From Bryobacteraceae bacterium (GTDB lineage Bacteria; Acidobacteriota; Terriglobia; Bryobacterales; Bryobacteraceae): a DNA stretch of 37,291 nucleotides. The position numbers and the translations under genes are program-made. Within the stretch, counting starts at the first letter, position 1. Every line of letters starts with the position of its first letter. The stretch is from the NCBI GenBank assembly GCA_030041985.1, contig JASIAM010000284.1, positions 1-37,291 of the forward strand. The letters are read 5' to 3'. Below, in pieces: positions 1 through 7,712 of the stretch. The notes under the pieces are model-generated. The model did no database searches, was not told where the DNA came from, and worked only from the letters and a program-made list of their open reading frames with translations.

Positions 1-690
1 CAGGTGGAAACGGCGATGCGGCAGACGGCGTCCTTGGTGCGGCAGTCGGTCGAGCAAGCGCAGAGGGTGGTTGTGGTCGCGGGGCCGGTGGTGGTCCACA
101 CGGGCGGCGCTCCGGGCCTTGCTTCGCTGATTCGTGGCGGTTGGGTACACGCGCTGCTGGCGGGCAATGCGTTGGGTGTGCATGATGTGGAGGCAGCGTT
201 GTTCGGCACTTCCCTCGGGGTTCGTCTTGCCGACGGCCGGCAGGAAGAGTACGGACACCGCAATCACATGCGCGCAATCAACGCGATCTATCATGCGGGC
301 TCGGTACGCGCCGCGGTGGAATCCGGCCGCCTATCTTCGGGCGTCCTCTATGAGTGTATTCGCGCCGGTGTGCCATTTGTGCTGGCGGGAAGTTTGCGCG
401 ATGATGGGCCGCTGCCGGACACCATCACCGACATGAACTGCGCCCAGGATGCTTATGCGGAGCAACTCAGAGGCGCAGGCCTGGTTTTGTGCCTGGGCTC
501 GATGCTGCACTCCATCGCCACCGGCAACATGCTGCCAAGTTGGGTGAAAATCGTATGCGTGGATATCAACCCGGCGGTAGCTACCAAGGTCAGCGACCGC
601 GGCACGGGGCAGGCCATAGGGGTGGTGGCCGACGTCGGCCTGTTCCTCGATCTGCTTTCGCGGTCGCTAGCAGAAAAGCCCTCCGTATGA
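1..690 (+). CDS. TIGR00300 family protein (LOR/SDH, ornithine cyclodeaminase-like), C-terminal part
   Basis: The reading frame is open to the first base of the window, so the gene starts upstream and only the C-terminal ~230 residues are seen. The piece matches the LOR/SDH bifunctional conserved region (TIGR00300), which is also the C-terminal half of the cyanobacterial ArgZ/AgrE arginine-ornithine enzymes. Recognisable stretches are VVVVAGPVVVHTGG near the left end, ALLAGNALGVHDVEAALFGT, the GHRNHMRAINAIYHAGS block, VPFVLAGSLRDDGPLPDTI and the late MLPSWVKIVCVDINPAV segment. Members bind NAD and act on ornithine or related amino acids in the cytoplasm. The exact substrate cannot be set without the N-terminal half. 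The stop codon overlaps the next ATG (ATGA at 687-690), so it is probably co-translated with queF. Confidence 0.85.
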   Translation, partial: QVETAMRQTASLVRQSVEQAQRVVVVAGPVVVHTGGAPGLASLIRGGWVHALLAGNALGVHDVEAALFGTSLGVRLADGRQEEYGHRNHMRAINAIYHAGSVRAAVESGRLSSGVLYECIRAGVPFVLAGSLRDDGPLPDTITDMNCAQDAYAEQLRGAGLVLCLGSMLHSIATGNMLPSWVKIVCVDINPAVATKVSDRGTGQAIGVVADVGLFLDLLSRSLAEKPSV

Positions 691-1109
691 AGCGCGCCTA
701 TACTGACGAGCATGCGGCCGCCGGCACCCGCGAGCCTTTGCCCGAAATCGAAACCTGGCCCAACCAATACGGCGATTACGAAATCGAGATCGTAATGCCG
801 GAGTTCACCTCTGTTTGTCCGAAGACCGGCCTCCCCGATTTCGGGCGCATTGTGCTGCGGTACGTTCCGCTCCGGAGCTGCCTGGAACTGAAATCGTACA
901 AGATGTATCTGCTGGCTTACCGCGAGATGGGAATTTTTCAGGAGAACGTAGTCAATCGCATCCTGCAGGACGTGGTGAAGGCGGCGGATCCGGTGCGCGC
1001 CACGGTAGTGGGCGAATTCACGCCCCGCGGCGGGCTGGGCACGCTGGTCACCGCGAACTGGGAGCGGGCGGCCCGGAAAGCGCAGAGGCCCCGGCGTGGA
1101 AAGCGCTGA
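687..1109 (+). CDS. queF: NADPH-dependent 7-cyano-7-deazaguanine reductase (preQ1 synthase)
   Basis: QueF reduces preQ0 to preQ1 with NADPH, the last step before the queuosine precursor is inserted into tRNA; it is cytoplasmic. The product is 140 residues, the size of the short Bacillus-type unimodular QueF. The catalytic Cys lies in FTSVCPKTGLPDFG (about residues 43-56), followed by the substrate-binding SCLELKSYKMYLLAYR block and the NVVNRILQDVV helix. The ATG at 687 was chosen because it overlaps the upstream stop as ATGA and begins where the family begins. A longer frame from 489 would run inside the preceding gene. The 3' end overlaps the methyltransferase frame by 14 bases, so three genes form one coupled unit. 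No other queuosine gene is in view. Confidence 0.95.
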   Translation: MKRAYTDEHAAAGTREPLPEIETWPNQYGDYEIEIVMPEFTSVCPKTGLPDFGRIVLRYVPLRSCLELKSYKMYLLAYREMGIFQENVVNRILQDVVKAADPVRATVVGEFTPRGGLGTLVTANWERAARKAQRPRRGKR

Positions 1110-2490
1110 GCTGATCGCCATGCTGCGGGGAGTGCGGGAGCAGGTGCGCGCGCGCCACCCGCAGACTTCCGGCCCCGGCAATCTACCGCTACCCGCCCTG
1201 CTGCCGCTAGTGCACGCCCGCGATGCAGCCCTGGGCAAAGTGGCCTCCATCGGAGTGGTGAATCCGCGCCGCGGCGGTCCTCTGAATGCGCTGGTGCAGG
1301 CGGTGAAACGGCTTGTTTCGCGCGTGCTCGATTGGCATGTGCGCGAGCAGGTGGTTTTCAATCGCGGTGTGATGGACTGCATCGATGCCGCCATCGAAGC
1401 AATGAACGAATCCAATCGCGCGCTGGTGGAGTTGGCTGGGCGCCTTGAGTCTTTCGGGGAGCAGGTGCGGCAGCAATCCGAGGAGCGGCGTCAGGAAGCG
1501 GAAGAACTGAAGGATATGCGGCGGCATTGGGCCGAATGGCGCGCGGGATGGGAGATCAAGCTGCACGAGACAGAGGCCAATTACCTGCGCAATGTAGGCG
1601 AGTTGCATGCGGCATTTCAGCATCGCGTGACGCTGATGGATGCCAACTTCCGCGAAACCGTTCGCGGCCAGCATGCCGGCTTCACGGCCGCCTGGCGCGA
1701 GGGCATGGAAAAGACGCGCCGCGAGTTCGAGCACCTGATTCACTCCGAACTGCGCCTGATCCGGCAACGCGCGCAATTGGGGGAAGCGCCAGGGGGCGCC
1801 TGGCGCTCTGCGGTGCCCGATCCCACAAGCGCATCATCCTCTCCGAACGGCTCGCCTGCGATCGACCACGCCGCTTTCGCCGAGCGTTTCCGCGGCTCGG
1901 AGGAGTACGTGAAAACCGGCCAGCAAGTATATGTTCCGTATTTCGCCGGACGCGCGAACGTGCTCGATATCGGCTGCGGACGCGGCGAGTTTCTGGAGTT
2001 GATGCGCGATGCGGGTGTAAGCGCGCGCGGCATTGACCTCAGCGCCGAATCGGTCGCACTCTGCTGTCTCAAGGGCCTGAGCGCCGAAGCCGCGGATCTT
2101 TTCTCATACCTCGCCGCGCTGCCCGCTGCGCAATTGGGCGGCATCTTTTGCGGGCAGGTGGTGGAACACTTGCCGCCCGAACGCTTGCCGGAAATGATCA
2201 GGCTGGCGGCGCGATCGCTGGAGCCGGGCGGCATCATCGCGATAGAGACTCCCAACCCGGAGTGCCTGGCTATCTTCGCTACGCATTTCTATCTCGATCC
2301 CACGCACACCCGGCCGATTCCGCCCCGGCTCCTCATTTTCTACCTCGAAGAATTCGGCGTCGGGGAGATCGAGCTGAAGAAACTGGCGCCGGCGGTGGAA
2401 TCGATGCCTGCTCTCGCAGCGCTTCCCGGCGAGTTTCGCGAGGCCTTTTTCGGCGGACTGGATTACGCCGTGATCGGCAGGAAGCGATAA
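1096..2490 (+). CDS. coiled-coil class I SAM-dependent methyltransferase
   Basis: The protein has up to 464 residues. The N-terminal half (about 1-235) is charged and helical, with a likely coiled coil around residues 95-225 (many E, R, Q and heptad-spaced hydrophobics). The C-terminal half is a Rossmann methyltransferase: motif I VLDIGCGRGEFLEL starts near residue 289, the acidic GIDLS follows, and QVVEHLPPERLPEMIRLAARSLEPGG is the post-motif block. The same C-terminal type occurs in methyltransferases linked to polysaccharide or O-antigen synthesis, sometimes with coiled coils that measure chain length; that role here is inference. GTG 1096 overlaps queF by 14 bases; ATG 1120, eight codons later, is an equally possible start. 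The gene ends before a twin hairpin with a T-tract. There is no glycan operon beside it. Confidence 0.8.
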   Translation: MESAELIAMLRGVREQVRARHPQTSGPGNLPLPALLPLVHARDAALGKVASIGVVNPRRGGPLNALVQAVKRLVSRVLDWHVREQVVFNRGVMDCIDAAIEAMNESNRALVELAGRLESFGEQVRQQSEERRQEAEELKDMRRHWAEWRAGWEIKLHETEANYLRNVGELHAAFQHRVTLMDANFRETVRGQHAGFTAAWREGMEKTRREFEHLIHSELRLIRQRAQLGEAPGGAWRSAVPDPTSASSSPNGSPAIDHAAFAERFRGSEEYVKTGQQVYVPYFAGRANVLDIGCGRGEFLELMRDAGVSARGIDLSAESVALCCLKGLSAEAADLFSYLAALPAAQLGGIFCGQVVEHLPPERLPEMIRLAARSLEPGGIIAIETPNPECLAIFATHFYLDPTHTRPIPPRLLIFYLEEFGVGEIELKKLAPAVESMPALAALPGEFREAFFGGLDYAVIGRKR

Positions 2491-2515
2491 GTTAGTGTGG
2501 TGTCCCGTTTTGTGG

Positions 2516-2562
2516 GGCAGGCGTTTTCACCTGCCAACCGCGCGAAGCGCGGCAGCTTTTTT
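2516..2562 (+). terminator. twin hairpin plus T-tract (intrinsic terminator of the queF-methyltransferase operon)
   Basis: Two hairpins lie in the 90-base gap between the convergent methyltransferase and purA genes. The first pairs GGCAGG (2516-2521) with CCTGCC (2530-2535). The second pairs CCGCGC (2538-2543) with GCGCGG (2547-2552) around a GAA loop. A run of six T (2557-2562) follows four bases later, which fits rho-independent termination of rightward transcription. The first hairpin resembles the GC-rich interspersed palindromes of these genomes, so a repeat may have been recruited as a terminator. Confidence 0.6.
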
Positions 2563-2580
2563 GTCCAGCCATCCTACAGG

Positions 2581-3876
2581 TCAGCCCAGCAGCTTCTCAA
2601 AATGCGAACCAGGCTTGATGATCGTCTGGCTGCGCTCCGGGCCTGTGGAGATGCAGCCGATCTCAACGCCGGCGCGGCTTTCGAGAAACGCCAGGTACTC
2701 CTTCGCGCGCGCGGGCAATTGGTCATAGGAAGTCATACCGAAAATAGAGGCTTTCCAGCCGGGCAGGCACTCGTATACCGGCTCGAGCTGCTCCATTTCG
2801 GCAATGGTGGCCGGAATGTCGCGAACCTCCGCGCCGCCCCGCCGATAGGCGACGCAGACCGGGACGTTATCGAACTCGTCCAGCACGTCGAGCTTGGTGA
2901 TCACCAGTGTGTCGATACCGTTGACCGCGGCACTGTAGAGCGTCAGCGGGATATCGAACCAGCCGCAGCGGCGGGGCCGTCCGGTCACCGAGCCGAACTC
3001 GTTGCCGCGCTGCCGGATTCTCTCCCCAGCGCCGTCCAGCGCTTCGGTAGGAAACGGCCCTCCGCCCACACGCGTGATATACGCTTTGGCCACGCCGACC
3101 ACGCTGCCAATGCTTGTGGGAGGCACGCCCGCGCCTGTGCAGGCGCCGCCTGCGCTGGCGCTCGAAGACGTCACGAACGGGTAGGTGCCGTGGTCGATGT
3201 CCAATAATGTTCCCTGCGCGCCTTCAAACATGACCGCCTTGCCATCCCGCATGGCGCGGCGAAGCAGCATGGCCGTGTCACAGACCATCGGCTTTATGCG
3301 TTCGGCGAAGGCTTCGTATTGCTCGCGAATGGCGGCCACGTCCGCGTATTCGTTTACGCCCAGGGCTGCGCCGATGGCCATCTTTTCCGCCATCAGGGCG
3401 TCGTATTTGGCGCGGAAACCGTCGCGGTCCAGCAGTTCGGCCATACGAATTCCCCGGCGGGCCGTTTTGTCTTCATAACATGGCCCGATACCGCGGGAAG
3501 TCGTGCCGATCGGCCGGCGGGCTTCGAACACTTTTTCCATCGTGCGATGAACCGGCAGCAACACGTGCGCGCGATTGCTGAGGAACAATCTCCCGGAAAC
3601 TTCGATGCCTTCCGCCGTGAGCATATCGATTTCGGAAAGCAACGCCGCCGGGTCGATTACAAGGCCATTACCGATTACGGCCAACTTGCCGGGCCGGAGA
3701 ATGCCGGTGGGAATCAGCTTCAATACGAACTTTTTCTCACCGATAAAAACCGTGTGGCCGGCGTTGTGGCCGCCCTGGTAACGCACCACGATATCGAAAC
3801 GCTTCGCCAGGACGTCAACGAGTTTGCCTTTCCCTTCATCTCCCCATTGAGCGCCCAGAATGATTAGATTACCCAT
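2581..3876 (-). CDS. purA: adenylosuccinate synthetase
   Basis: PurA joins IMP and aspartate using GTP to make adenylosuccinate, the first committed step to AMP; it is a cytoplasmic dimer. The 431-residue product matches the usual length (~430). Visible motifs: the N-terminal GAQWGDEGKGK loop with catalytic Asp and Lys, YQGGHNAGHT with catalytic His, VIGNGLVIDP, TSRGIGPCYEDK, FEGAQGTLLDIDHGTYPFVTSS and the C-terminal TGPERSQTI with the nucleotide-binding region. The start at 3876 is the only sensible one because the family begins with the GTP-binding strand. Upstream on the minus strand a TACAAT lies 13 bases before the ATG, so the leader may be very short. It diverges from the DHA2 exporter, with 86 bp between starts. 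The other neighbours are not purine genes. Confidence 0.97.
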   Translation of the reverse strand: MGNLIILGAQWGDEGKGKLVDVLAKRFDIVVRYQGGHNAGHTVFIGEKKFVLKLIPTGILRPGKLAVIGNGLVIDPAALLSEIDMLTAEGIEVSGRLFLSNRAHVLLPVHRTMEKVFEARRPIGTTSRGIGPCYEDKTARRGIRMAELLDRDGFRAKYDALMAEKMAIGAALGVNEYADVAAIREQYEAFAERIKPMVCDTAMLLRRAMRDGKAVMFEGAQGTLLDIDHGTYPFVTSSSASAGGACTGAGVPPTSIGSVVGVAKAYITRVGGGPFPTEALDGAGERIRQRGNEFGSVTGRPRRCGWFDIPLTLYSAAVNGIDTLVITKLDVLDEFDNVPVCVAYRRGGAEVRDIPATIAEMEQLEPVYECLPGWKASIFGMTSYDQLPARAKEYLAFLESRAGVEIGCISTGPERSQTIIKPGSHFEKLLG

Positions 3877-3950
3877 GGCAAACCGACTTATTGTAGCGCA
3901 ACCTGCCAGGGCTGCCTCGCGCTTCCGCCAAGTGTCGAAGACCCCACCGC

Positions 3951-3956
3951 TATAAT
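3951..3956 (+). promoter_or_regulatory. -10 box TATAAT directly before the exporter ATG
   Basis: A perfect TATAAT is followed by just six bases and then the ATG at 3963. Transcription from this box would begin at or within a base or two of the ATG, giving a leaderless message. No good -35 is seen at the usual distance. No Shine-Dalgarno sequence could exist on such a transcript. Confidence 0.5.
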
Positions 3957-3962
3957 CTATAG

Positions 3963-5591
3963 ATGGCCGCGCCCGCCGACACGGATTTCCGCACCTCCGG
4001 CTTGATTCGTCTCACTCGTCCGCAGTTGCTCTGGACGATGGCTGGCCTGATGCTTTCCGTGCTGCTGGCATCCCTCGATCAAACCATCGTCGGCACGGCC
4101 GAGCCACGCATCATCGCCAGCCTTTCCGGGTTCACACGCTATCCCTGGGTGGCCACCGCGTACCTGCTGACGTCCACTCTCGCCGTCCCCATCTTCGCCA
4201 AGCTGTCTGACATGTATGGCCGGAAATGGTTTTTTCTGGGAGGCATTGCGGGCTTCGTGGGCACCTCGGCATTATGCGGCGCTTCCGGCACGCTGAATTT
4301 CTTCCCGCTCGACGGCATGAGCCAGTTGATCGTCTTCCGCGGGCTGCAAGGTGTCGGCGCAGGCATGATGATGGCGATGGCTTTCACCATCATTGGCGAT
4401 GTTTTCTCTCCCGCCGAGCGCGGCCGTTATCAGGGCTTCTTCGCCGCCACCTATGGCATGGCCTCCATTTTCGGACCCACGCTCGGCGGCTGGCTCACCG
4501 ACTACATCTCCTGGCGCGCCGTCTTCTATGTCAACCTGCCCGTGGGCCTCATCGCTATCGTCGCCATTTATTCCCAATTCCCCGCCCTGCGCCCCCAGGG
4601 TGTGCTGCGCGTCATGGACTGGTTTGGCCTCGTCACGCTGATCGGTTTCCTGGTGCCGTTGTTGCTTGCCTTCACCTGGGTCACCGATTATGGTTGGGGA
4701 TCTTCGCGCGTGGAGGGTCTGCTGGCCTTCTCCATGGTCATGCTGGCGGCGTTTCTCTACGCGGAATCGAAAGCGGTCGAGCCGCTGCTCCCGCTCATCC
4801 TGTTTCACAACTCCGTGATCAGCATGTCTTCCATCGCGGTTTTCGTGCTGGGCATGGCCATGTTCGGCGTCATCTATTACATGCCGCTCTTCATGCAAGG
4901 CGTTATGGGCGTTACCGCCACGCGTTCCGGCAACCTGCTTACCCCTATGATGATGGGCAGCGTGGCGGGCAGCATTACCACCGGGCAATTGAATCTGCGC
5001 CTGGCCAGTTACAAACTATCCGCAGTCTCCGGAAGCGTTCTCGCGGCGCTGGGCATGATTCTGTTTGCGCGCATGGACGCCGCCACCGTACCCAGCGCGG
5101 TGCTCGCCGCCATGATCATCACCGGTTTCGGGATGGGCCTTCTGATGCCCGTCTACACCGTGGCCGTGCAGAACTCCGCTCCCGTACGCTACATGGGCGC
5201 CGCCACCGCTTCCACCACCTTCTTCCGCTCCATCGGCAGCACCATGGGCGTAGCGGTTTTCGGCAGCGTGCTGCTTACCAATTATCACCGCGATTTCGCT
5301 AGAGGAGTTCCTGCCGGCGTTCCTGCCAGCGCGCTCGGCCCCTTCTCCAATCCGCTGATGCTGGCCCAGGCGCGTCCCCAACTGGAAGCCACCTTCGCGC
5401 GTTTTTCGGATGGCGCACGCATCCTCGAAAAGCTGTTCGCCAGCGTGCGCATCGCTCTGTTGCACGGCTTGCAACTGATCTTCATCGCCAGCGCGGTCAT
5501 CATGTGCGCAGCGGTCGTACTCAATATTCTGCTCAAAGACGTGAAACTACGCCGTTCGCACGCGCCCGAGCCGGAAGTCCCCGTAGTGTGA
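3963..5591 (+). CDS. MFS drug:H+ antiporter, DHA2 (EmrB/QacA) family
   Basis: This 542-residue inner-membrane exporter belongs to the 14-helix DHA2 family, which expels lipophilic drugs, dyes or metabolites using the proton gradient. DHA2 signatures: motif with membrane Asp in VLLASLDQTIVGTAEPRI (about residues 36-53), motif A-like LSDMYGRKWFF after helix 2, and the motif C-like block GPTLGGWLTDYISWRAVFYVNLPVG (about residues 170-195). About fourteen hydrophobic segments run to residue ~525, followed by a short charged tail. The start at 3963 has a TATAAT six bases upstream and leaves a 25-residue cytoplasmic N-terminus; a start at a later Met would cut into helix 1. No membrane-fusion partner or regulator gene is adjacent, so the substrate is unknown. 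Confidence 0.9.
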   Translation: MAAPADTDFRTSGLIRLTRPQLLWTMAGLMLSVLLASLDQTIVGTAEPRIIASLSGFTRYPWVATAYLLTSTLAVPIFAKLSDMYGRKWFFLGGIAGFVGTSALCGASGTLNFFPLDGMSQLIVFRGLQGVGAGMMMAMAFTIIGDVFSPAERGRYQGFFAATYGMASIFGPTLGGWLTDYISWRAVFYVNLPVGLIAIVAIYSQFPALRPQGVLRVMDWFGLVTLIGFLVPLLLAFTWVTDYGWGSSRVEGLLAFSMVMLAAFLYAESKAVEPLLPLILFHNSVISMSSIAVFVLGMAMFGVIYYMPLFMQGVMGVTATRSGNLLTPMMMGSVAGSITTGQLNLRLASYKLSAVSGSVLAALGMILFARMDAATVPSAVLAAMIITGFGMGLLMPVYTVAVQNSAPVRYMGAATASTTFFRSIGSTMGVAVFGSVLLTNYHRDFARGVPAGVPASALGPFSNPLMLAQARPQLEATFARFSDGARILEKLFASVRIALLHGLQLIFIASAVIMCAAVVLNILLKDVKLRRSHAPEPEVPVV

Positions 5592-5622
5592 TGATTCGCA
5601 CTCGCATCCTGTTTTGCTGGTA

Positions 5623-5649
5623 TTGACAAACGCGGATACGTGCTATACT
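5623..5649 (+). promoter_or_regulatory. promoter TTGACA / extended TGCTATACT before the cytochrome gene
   Basis: TTGACA (5623-5628) is a perfect -35. A TGC-TATACT extended -10 (hexamer 5644-5649) follows after a short 15-base spacer. The ATG at 5657 is seven bases beyond the -10, so the transcript would start at the A of the ATG or a base away, again leaderless. Confidence 0.55.
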
Positions 5650-5656
5650 TCACCCC

Positions 5657-6058
5657 ATGAAAATCACCGCCGTGCTTCCTATTGTTCTCGCTCTAGGTTT
5701 CTCCGTTTGCGTGATCGCACAATCCGAAGCGGACTACTCAGGTTGGATGAAAGACATTGCCAAGACCAAACAAAAGGTGACCAAGGGAGTCGCTTCCAAA
5801 TCAGCCGATGTCCCCGACGATGCCGAACACCTGGCGGGTCTGTTCCAAATGGTGCGAACTTTCTGGGAAGGGCGCAACGCCAGCGATGCCGTAGAAATCG
5901 CCAAAAAGGCGGAAGACGCGTCCAAAGAACTCGCCGAGGCGGCTAAGGCCGGCGATGAAGCCAAGGAACAAGCCTCACTGCAAACCATCGGGGGCGCTTG
6001 CGGCCAGTGCCACATGGCACACCGCGAAGGATCGCAGGGCAATTTCTCAATTAAGTAA
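5657..6058 (+). CDS. small secreted c-type cytochrome (class II / cytochrome c'-like)
   Basis: The 133-residue protein has an N-terminal signal peptide (MKITAVLPIVLALGFSVCV, cleavage near AQS at about residue 22) and one haem-binding CGQCH motif at residues 115-119, close to the C-terminus. A single late CxxCH after a mostly helical, Lys/Ala-rich body is the layout of class II cytochromes (cytochrome c', four-helix bundle), which carry electrons or bind NO in the periplasm. The family assignment rests on motif position and composition, not an alignment. The gene stands alone between the exporter and a convergent membrane protein gene. It has its own promoter with no room for a ribosome binding site. 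The partner enzyme is not in the window. Confidence 0.75.
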   Translation: MKITAVLPIVLALGFSVCVIAQSEADYSGWMKDIAKTKQKVTKGVASKSADVPDDAEHLAGLFQMVRTFWEGRNASDAVEIAKKAEDASKELAEAAKAGDEAKEQASLQTIGGACGQCHMAHREGSQGNFSIK

Positions 6059-6074
6059 ATTGCCATTTCGGTAG

Positions 6075-6097
6075 CGCCGGCGGTCTTGCCGCCGGCG
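6075..6097. repeat. GC-rich palindrome (REP-like hairpin)
   Basis: A perfect 9-bp stem, CGCCGGCGG (6075-6083) with CCGCCGGCG (6089-6097), surrounds a TCTTG loop. It lies between the convergent cytochrome and membrane-protein genes and has no T-tract. It looks like an interspersed extragenic palindrome that may also slow or terminate transcription. Confidence 0.55.
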
Positions 6098-6139
6098 GGT
6101 CTACCCATGTGTTCGAAGGCGGCTAGCCCGCAGTTCGGT

Positions 6140-7705
6140 TCACTGCTGCGGCGGCAATACCGTCAGCCGCGGCGGATGGGCGTCCGGTTCTAGCAGCCAG
6201 GCTTTGCGATCCGCATAGTATTGCCGCAGTTTCGCGTCTTCCTCCGTCCCAAGGCTAATGGCCCAGACGATCTTCGCTCTATCGATATCGGCGGCGTTAT
6301 GGATCCATTCCGATGCGCCGTGTTGTGGCCAATACCGCACAAAGACCAACTGTTTTCCGGGTTCGCCTTCCAGCCGCTTTTGAATTGCGGCGCGGTGTTC
6401 CGGGTCGCCCTCGGTTTGGATGGCCGCCGTTGCGTAGCGAAAGGCAAAATCGGCGAGGCATAAGATAAGAATCAAAGATGCCGCCGCCCGGCCGATGCGG
6501 AAACGGCTCATCCATGCAAGTCCTTTGATGCTGACGAGCAGGAACAGGCAGGCCACGGCCGCGATGTAATGCGGATAAAAATACGGATACAACGCCGCGC
6601 CCAGCCAGAAAATGGCGATCGTAAGCGCGGCCTTCAGAAACCGCGGCTCGCGGAGCAACAGTAAAAACGGCGGAACGGCGAGATACAGCGGCGGCAGAAA
6701 AAAGAAGCCGGACAGCGTAATGCGCTCGCCGAGCCGCCTCCAATATCCGGCGCGATTGTGTACGGCGGTTTGCGCGTCATAGTCGATCTGCTGTTCCACT
6801 GTCAGCGGGCGATGTGGAACCGGCGCGGGTTCGAAGCCGAAGGTTGTCGGCACGCCGTATTGATAGCGGCTGAGCTCGGCGGGCAGAGTCGTCCAATTGC
6901 CCGTGACCCGCTTATTCTGCAGCAGCGTCAGCCCAAACGCCGGGAGCAGAACCATCCCCGCGATCACCAGGCTGCGAACCGGAACAAAAAACAGAAGCAC
7001 GGCCAATCCAAGCAGCAGGAACTCGTAAGGGCGGGTCAACAACTGCAAGCCGAGTCCAAGGCCCAGAAGAATGGCACTGCGCGCAGGCCGCGGCCCCCGC
7101 AAGCGGGGAATTGCGCCGAACACCAGGCAGCCCGCAATGCCGGATACCGCGCCGCCCCAATACGTATTCATCCACGTGCTCAGCGGTCCGAACTCGGCCG
7201 CGGCCAGAAGTCCTCCCGCCAGCGCCCACATAGGATCGGCCCAGGCCTTGAGCATCCAGTAACAAAGCGCGCACAGAAGCCCCACCGAGAGCGCCACACC
7301 CGCCCAGGGAAGTCGAAAGACAAGCTCGCCCAAAGCCAGCGCTAATCCCTGCCCGAGGGGATAGTAGGAACTCCACGACGGGTCTTGCAGGACGAACACG
7401 CCTTCAAAGAACCGGTGCATCGGATGCATGGGATTGGCGAGACGGAAATGCGCCAGCGTGTCGCCCAGCAGGAGATAACTGAAATCATCCGCCACGCGCG
7501 GGATCGGGAGGGGATGATGCGCGACTAGCACCAGGCGCAACACGATCGGCACGCTCGCCAGCAAGATCATGCAGGGGATCGGGCGCTCCGCCAGTCTGCG
7601 AGCGAACGCGGCGCCGCGCGCGTGCGCCAGAATCGCCGCCACCAGAACAGCGGCCAGACCGAATTCGATAAAATCGATTGGTCCGAACCCCAGCGCGTTC
7701 TTCAT
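6140..7705 (-). CDS. polytopic membrane protein, GT39/ArnT-like glycosyltransferase
   Basis: About 521 residues with ten or more hydrophobic helices in the N-terminal three quarters and a soluble C-terminal domain of ~90 residues. An Asp pair lies in the first long periplasmic loop (VADDFSYLLLGD, D73-D74), where GT39/GT83-type polyprenyl-phosphate sugar transferases keep their catalytic acidic residues. A second aromatic-rich loop (PLSTWMNTYWGG) also fits. The likely role is moving a sugar from a lipid carrier to a protein or envelope glycan, but the acceptor is unknown. The frame stays open to 7897; the ATG at 7705 was chosen because the extra 64 residues overlap the upstream gene in a shadow frame. 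The upstream stop is only seven bases away, so the two are one transcript. Confidence 0.65.
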   Translation of the reverse strand: MKNALGFGPIDFIEFGLAAVLVAAILAHARGAAFARRLAERPIPCMILLASVPIVLRLVLVAHHPLPIPRVADDFSYLLLGDTLAHFRLANPMHPMHRFFEGVFVLQDPSWSSYYPLGQGLALALGELVFRLPWAGVALSVGLLCALCYWMLKAWADPMWALAGGLLAAAEFGPLSTWMNTYWGGAVSGIAGCLVFGAIPRLRGPRPARSAILLGLGLGLQLLTRPYEFLLLGLAVLLFFVPVRSLVIAGMVLLPAFGLTLLQNKRVTGNWTTLPAELSRYQYGVPTTFGFEPAPVPHRPLTVEQQIDYDAQTAVHNRAGYWRRLGERITLSGFFFLPPLYLAVPPFLLLLREPRFLKAALTIAIFWLGAALYPYFYPHYIAAVACLFLLVSIKGLAWMSRFRIGRAAASLILILCLADFAFRYATAAIQTEGDPEHRAAIQKRLEGEPGKQLVFVRYWPQHGASEWIHNAADIDRAKIVWAISLGTEEDAKLRQYYADRKAWLLEPDAHPPRLTVLPPQQ

Positions 7706-7712
7706 CCATCCG

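Noticed and set aside
453-1415. Long minus-strand frame across the 3' part of the first gene, queF and the methyltransferase
   Set aside because: Composition is typical of an antisense shadow in high-GC DNA, and the plus strand has clear families there.
5734-6108. Minus-strand frame over the cytochrome gene
   Set aside because: The plus strand has a signal peptide, CxxCH and a promoter; the minus-strand product has no such support.
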